Shown here in pieces: positions 61,376 through 64,000 of a stretch of 64,000 nt of DNA. The stretch spans positions 1,110,321 through 1,174,320 of the forward strand of contig NZ_CP012200.1 in NCBI RefSeq assembly GCF_001484685.1, given 5' to 3'. Below the pieces are notes generated by a model. The model had not been told where the DNA came from. It did not search any database and saw only the letters and a list, made by a program, of their open reading frames with translations. A program made the position numbers and the translations under genes. Source of the DNA: Thermococcus sp. 2319x1. Lineage in GTDB: Archaea; Methanobacteriota_B; Thermococci; Thermococcales; Thermococcaceae. Each line of letters starts with the position of its first letter. The first letter of the stretch is position 1.

Positions 61376-62551
61376 TTAAAGCTCCTCGAGGGCCTTCTTT
61401 ATTCTTTCCATGGCCTCTAAGAGCTTTTCCTTACTTGTTGCGTAGCTTATTCTGATGTAGCCTTCGCCATTTGGTCCAAAGGCAGTTCCCGGAATGACAA
61501 CTACTCTTGCCTTTTCCAGCAACCATTCTGCAAACTCTTCGCTTTTCATTCCGGTTTCCTTTATGTTGGCAAAGATGTAAAATGCCCCCTTAGGTTCGAG
61601 TGCCTTTATATAGGGCATTTCCTTTAAATGCTCTAAAACGAGTTTTCTCCGCTCTGCATATTCCTTGCGCATCTCTTCCACAGCTTTCCAGCTTGCCTCT
61701 TCTTTAAGCGCCGCAACTCCAGCAACCTGGACAAAAGAGGCAACGTTTCCGATGATGTAAGCGTGAAGTTTTATCATGTCCTTTATTATCTCCTCCGGGG
61801 CTATTGTAAATCCCAAGCGCCATCCGGTCATTGCAAAAGTCTTTGAAAAGCTGTTTGCTAGGACCGTATTATCGGGGGCATACTTTATCATTGGCACATG
61901 CTTTGCCCCGTCGTATAGGAAGTGCTCATATGGTTCATCGCTAAGAATGTAAATGTTATAGTCTTGAGCAATATCCGCTATAGCCTTTGCAACTTCTTCA
62001 TCCAAAACTGCACCAGTGGGATTATTTGGATAGTTAACCACGATCATCCTCGTTCTCTTGGTAATAAGTTCAAGAAGCTCATCCGGATCAGGTTGAAAGC
62101 CGTTCTCTTCTTTCAAGGGCAGTCTAATTGGCTTCGCATCTGCAATCTTCGCATCCTCAACATAGCATACAAAAGCTGGATCGGGGATTATCACTTCATC
62201 ACCACTTTCCAGCAGAGTTTCGAAGGCAAGGTAGGTGGCTTCATAAGCCCCAGCCGTTACGATCACCCTTTCTGGTAAAACATTCACGCCGTAGTGGTCC
62301 CTATAGTAATCTGAAACAGCCTCTCTAAGCTCTGGAATACCAGCATTTGGCGTATAGTGAGTCCATCCCTCGTCGAGAGCTCTCTTTGCTGCTTCCTTTA
62401 TATTTTGAGGTGTCTCAAAGTCCGGTTCGCCTATGCCGAGGGAGATGACATTCTCCATCTTTGATGCCCTTTCAAAAAGCTCCCTAATCTTTGATCTCTG
62501 GATAAGATTTATACGACCTGCGACGAAATATTTATGCTTTTTATAGCGCAT
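61376..62551 (-). CDS. Class I PLP aminotransferase (aspartate/aromatic type)
   Basis: This 391-residue fold-type I enzyme has SLGIGEPDFETPQNI, VTAGAYEATYLAF, NYPNNPTGAVL, the PLP Lys in NSFSKTFAMTGWRLGF and the substrate Arg in GYIRISYA. It is the common archaeal multi-substrate aminotransferase group; the preferred amino donor cannot be read. A TATA-like ttataaatttat at about 62594 lies upstream. Confidence 0.9.
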   Translation of the reverse strand: MRYKKHKYFVAGRINLIQRSKIRELFERASKMENVISLGIGEPDFETPQNIKEAAKRALDEGWTHYTPNAGIPELREAVSDYYRDHYGVNVLPERVIVTAGAYEATYLAFETLLESGDEVIIPDPAFVCYVEDAKIADAKPIRLPLKEENGFQPDPDELLELITKRTRMIVVNYPNNPTGAVLDEEVAKAIADIAQDYNIYILSDEPYEHFLYDGAKHVPMIKYAPDNTVLANSFSKTFAMTGWRLGFTIAPEEIIKDMIKLHAYIIGNVASFVQVAGVAALKEEASWKAVEEMRKEYAERRKLVLEHLKEMPYIKALEPKGAFYIFANIKETGMKSEEFAEWLLEKARVVVIPGTAFGPNGEGYIRISYATSKEKLLEAMERIKKALEEL

Positions 62552-62684
62552 GATTCATCCCTCCGGAAGCATTTATGAGTGATACCAGATTCTTATAAAT
62601 TTATCGAGAAAAAAGTTTCAAAACTAGGCACAAATCATAAAAATTCTTCGAAATTTTAACAAAAAATAAACAGTTAAGTCAGCA

Positions 62685-63107
62685 TCAGAGAACATCTACC
62701 AAAGCAGCCTTTTCAAGGAGTTTCTTTACTTCCTCTTTTTCACAGTCGTTGAACGGTATCTCTTCCGCGGGTATCTTTGGAAGTATCTCCTGGAGATCCT
62801 TTTCTGCATTCTCACTAAATACCACTATGAAGTTCTCACCCTTTTTTGCTCCAACAGCTTTAATGGCATCTTTGATCTGAAGTGTTCCACTTGCCCTAAG
62901 AAGGATTTCCCCTTTGATAGTTTTCGCTTTGTTTGTTTTTCTTTCAAACGATTTTAGGGCCAATATAGTAGAAAAAACTACTTGTTCCCAACATTTTACG
63001 TTCAATATCTGGACATTATCTGGGAGAATTTCAAAAATATCTCCAGTATTCTCGAGCAAAATCCTTGCAATCGCGATCTTAATTGTGCCGTAGTTTAATA
63101 CCTTCAT
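62685..63107 (-). CDS. cgi121: Cgi121, KEOPS complex subunit
   Basis: This 140-residue protein has the family core EILLRASGTLQIKDAIKAVGAKKGENFIVV (about 68-97) and an N-terminal ALKSFERKT segment. Cgi121 recruits tRNA to the KEOPS complex for t6A37 synthesis together with Kae1, Bud32 and Pcc1. No other KEOPS gene is in the window. Confidence 0.85.
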   Translation of the reverse strand: MKVLNYGTIKIAIARILLENTGDIFEILPDNVQILNVKCWEQVVFSTILALKSFERKTNKAKTIKGEILLRASGTLQIKDAIKAVGAKKGENFIVVFSENAEKDLQEILPKIPAEEIPFNDCEKEEVKKLLEKAALVDVL

Positions 63108-63314
63108 TCCATCTCCCCAAGCTCATTGTTTCGTTGTTTATTAAATTTTTTGCTTCTACAGAAATGTGTACTTAATAAAAATATTTTAATTATCTTTCAA
63201 TTTTCTTAAAAATTTTCGAAATTAATAATATTTTCATATTAATGCAGAGGCAAAAAATATTTAACTAATTAAAACCAGATATACGTTAGATGCACTCATG
63301 TAATGGTGGGCAGA

Positions 63315-63506
63315 ATGGCAAAGATGAGAATCATTAGTGTCCAGCTGCCGCAGGGGCTCATAAATGCTCTTGATGTCTTAGTCAAAAGAGGGGTGTATCC
63401 CAACAGAAGTGAAGCAATTCGGGAAGCTATCAGGGAACTCATAAAGAAGGAATTGTACACAACAGAGGCAGGAGAAAAGGAACTTCCAGAATACGTGGTT
63501 GAATAA
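63315..63506 (+). CDS. Ribbon-helix-helix (CopG/NikR-type) regulator
   Basis: This 63-residue protein has the RHH pattern: beta-strand [19 protein letters not shown], then [22 protein letters not shown] 63315 follows GGTGGG; the frame extends to 63303. It is 20 nt upstream of ftsZ, so a role linked to cell division expression is possible. The upstream 200 nt are very AT-rich, with a TATA-like ttaactaattaaaa near 63262. Confidence 0.85.
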   Translation: MAKMRIISVQLPQGLINALDVLVKRGVYPNRSEAIREAIRELIKKELYTTEAGEKELPEYVVE

Positions 63507-63526
63507 GAATATTGGGGGGAATTAAT

Positions 63527-64000
63527 ATGGTGTTTAAACTGCTGGAACAAGCTGGTATTGATTTGGATATGGATGACAACGGTAGCAAAATACAAGAAGC
63601 CCTCGGTGATCTGGAAACTTCTAAATCTCTCATTAAGATAGCAATTATAGGTGTCGGAGGTTCTGGAAACAATACAATAACAAGACTGTATGAACTGGGG
63701 GTTGAAGGGGCAGAATTAATAGCCATGAACACCGATGCTCAACATCTTTCAAGAACCAAGGCTCACAGGAAAATTCTTCTCGGAAAGAATATTACTCACG
63801 GAAAGGGTTCTGGTGGAAATCCAAGAATTGGTTATTTAGCTGCAGAAGCCAGTAGAGATGAAATAGCGGAGGCAGTTAGAGACGTCGATCTCGTGTTCAT
63901 AACCGCTGGTATGGGTAATGGAACAGGAACAGGAGCGGCACCCGTTGTTGCCAGAATTATAAAAGAGGAGGCAAGAAACTCCGGAAGAATTCAAGAGCCG
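63527..64000 (+). CDS. ftsZ: FtsZ cell-division GTPase, N-terminal part (runs off the window)
   Basis: The 158 visible residues include [20 protein letters not shown] (the first GTP-binding loop), AMNTDAQHL, and the tubulin signature in the form [15 protein letters not shown]. Most FtsZ proteins have GMGGGTGTG here, so one Gly is Asn in this copy. GGGGGG precedes ATG 63527. Archaeal genomes of this group carry more than one ftsZ; which paralogue this is would need the full sequence. Confidence 0.95.
   Translation, partial: MVFKLLEQAGIDLDMDDNGSKIQEALGDLETSKSLIKIAIIGVGGSGNNTITRLYELGVEGAELIAMNTDAQHLSRTKAHRKILLGKNITHGKGSGGNPRIGYLAAEASRDEIAEAVRDVDLVFITAGMGNGTGTGAAPVVARIIKEEARNSGRIQEP

Overview
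The window reads as the chromosome of a hyperthermophilic euryarchaeon of the order Thermococcales, probably a Thermococcus close to T. litoralis. The evidence is archaeal ribosomal and prefoldin genes, GGTG/GGAGG ribosome sites, TATA/BRE promoters about 25 bp before short leaders, an intein-bearing class II ribonucleotide reductase, Pyrococcus-type CRISPR repeats and Cas6, and a dye-linked proline dehydrogenase cluster next to a proline racemase. The species call is inference. Starts given here were chosen from Shine-Dalgarno spacing, TATA position and family N-termini, so several differ from the longest open frame.

Layout. 1-2132: a partial radical SAM gene, a small acidic protein, a C/D box guide RNA in the divergent promoter, a CDF cation exporter and a ferritin-like protein. 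2321-6163: nrdJ, interrupted by a 384-residue intein exactly at its catalytic cysteine. 6308-20190: a large CRISPR-Cas region. It holds cas6; a compact four-gene cassette (HD-containing Cas10-like protein without GGDD, small subunit, one Cas7-like, one Cas5-like protein); the C-terminal stump of cas1; a complete type I-A interference operon (csa5, cas7, cas5a, cas8a2, cas3 helicase, cas3 HD, csa3); cas2 on the opposite strand; a leader; and an array of 22 repeats.

20190-29652: pterin biosynthesis (beta-RFAP synthase, dihydropteroate synthase-like), a class II amidotransferase, a DUF364-like protein, an HsdR-N-like nuclease, a lipoprotein esterase, a sugar epimerase, and the archaeal translation cluster prefoldin alpha / eL20 / aIF6 / eL31 / eL39. 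29800-39889: an amino-acid catabolic island with the four-subunit L-proline dehydrogenase complex, a second partly degenerate dehydrogenase pair, a pyrroline-2-carboxylate reductase-like enzyme, proline racemase/hydroxyproline epimerase and an NSS symporter with its tiny partner subunit. Together these would import proline or hydroxyproline and interconvert and oxidise it.

40229-64000: mostly housekeeping. This part holds an Obg/DRG GTPase, an Lrp regulator, ASCH, HAD and DUF3783-like proteins, a sirtuin, glyA, a UbiD-family decarboxylase, an XPB-like helicase, truA, pheT/pheS, tdh, a TRAM protein, a MinD-like ATPase, HMG-CoA reductase, tandem unknown membrane proteins, an RNA m5U methyltransferase, an MFS transporter, a GDT1-like protein, an aminotransferase, Cgi121, an RHH regulator and the start of ftsZ.

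The most interesting parts are the GGDD-less Cas10 cassette wedged between cas6 and a truncated cas1, the intein with a lost endonuclease residue, the dual-guide C/D RNA whose two guides appear to match 16S rRNA, and a diverged dispersed repeat in two gene-free stretches.
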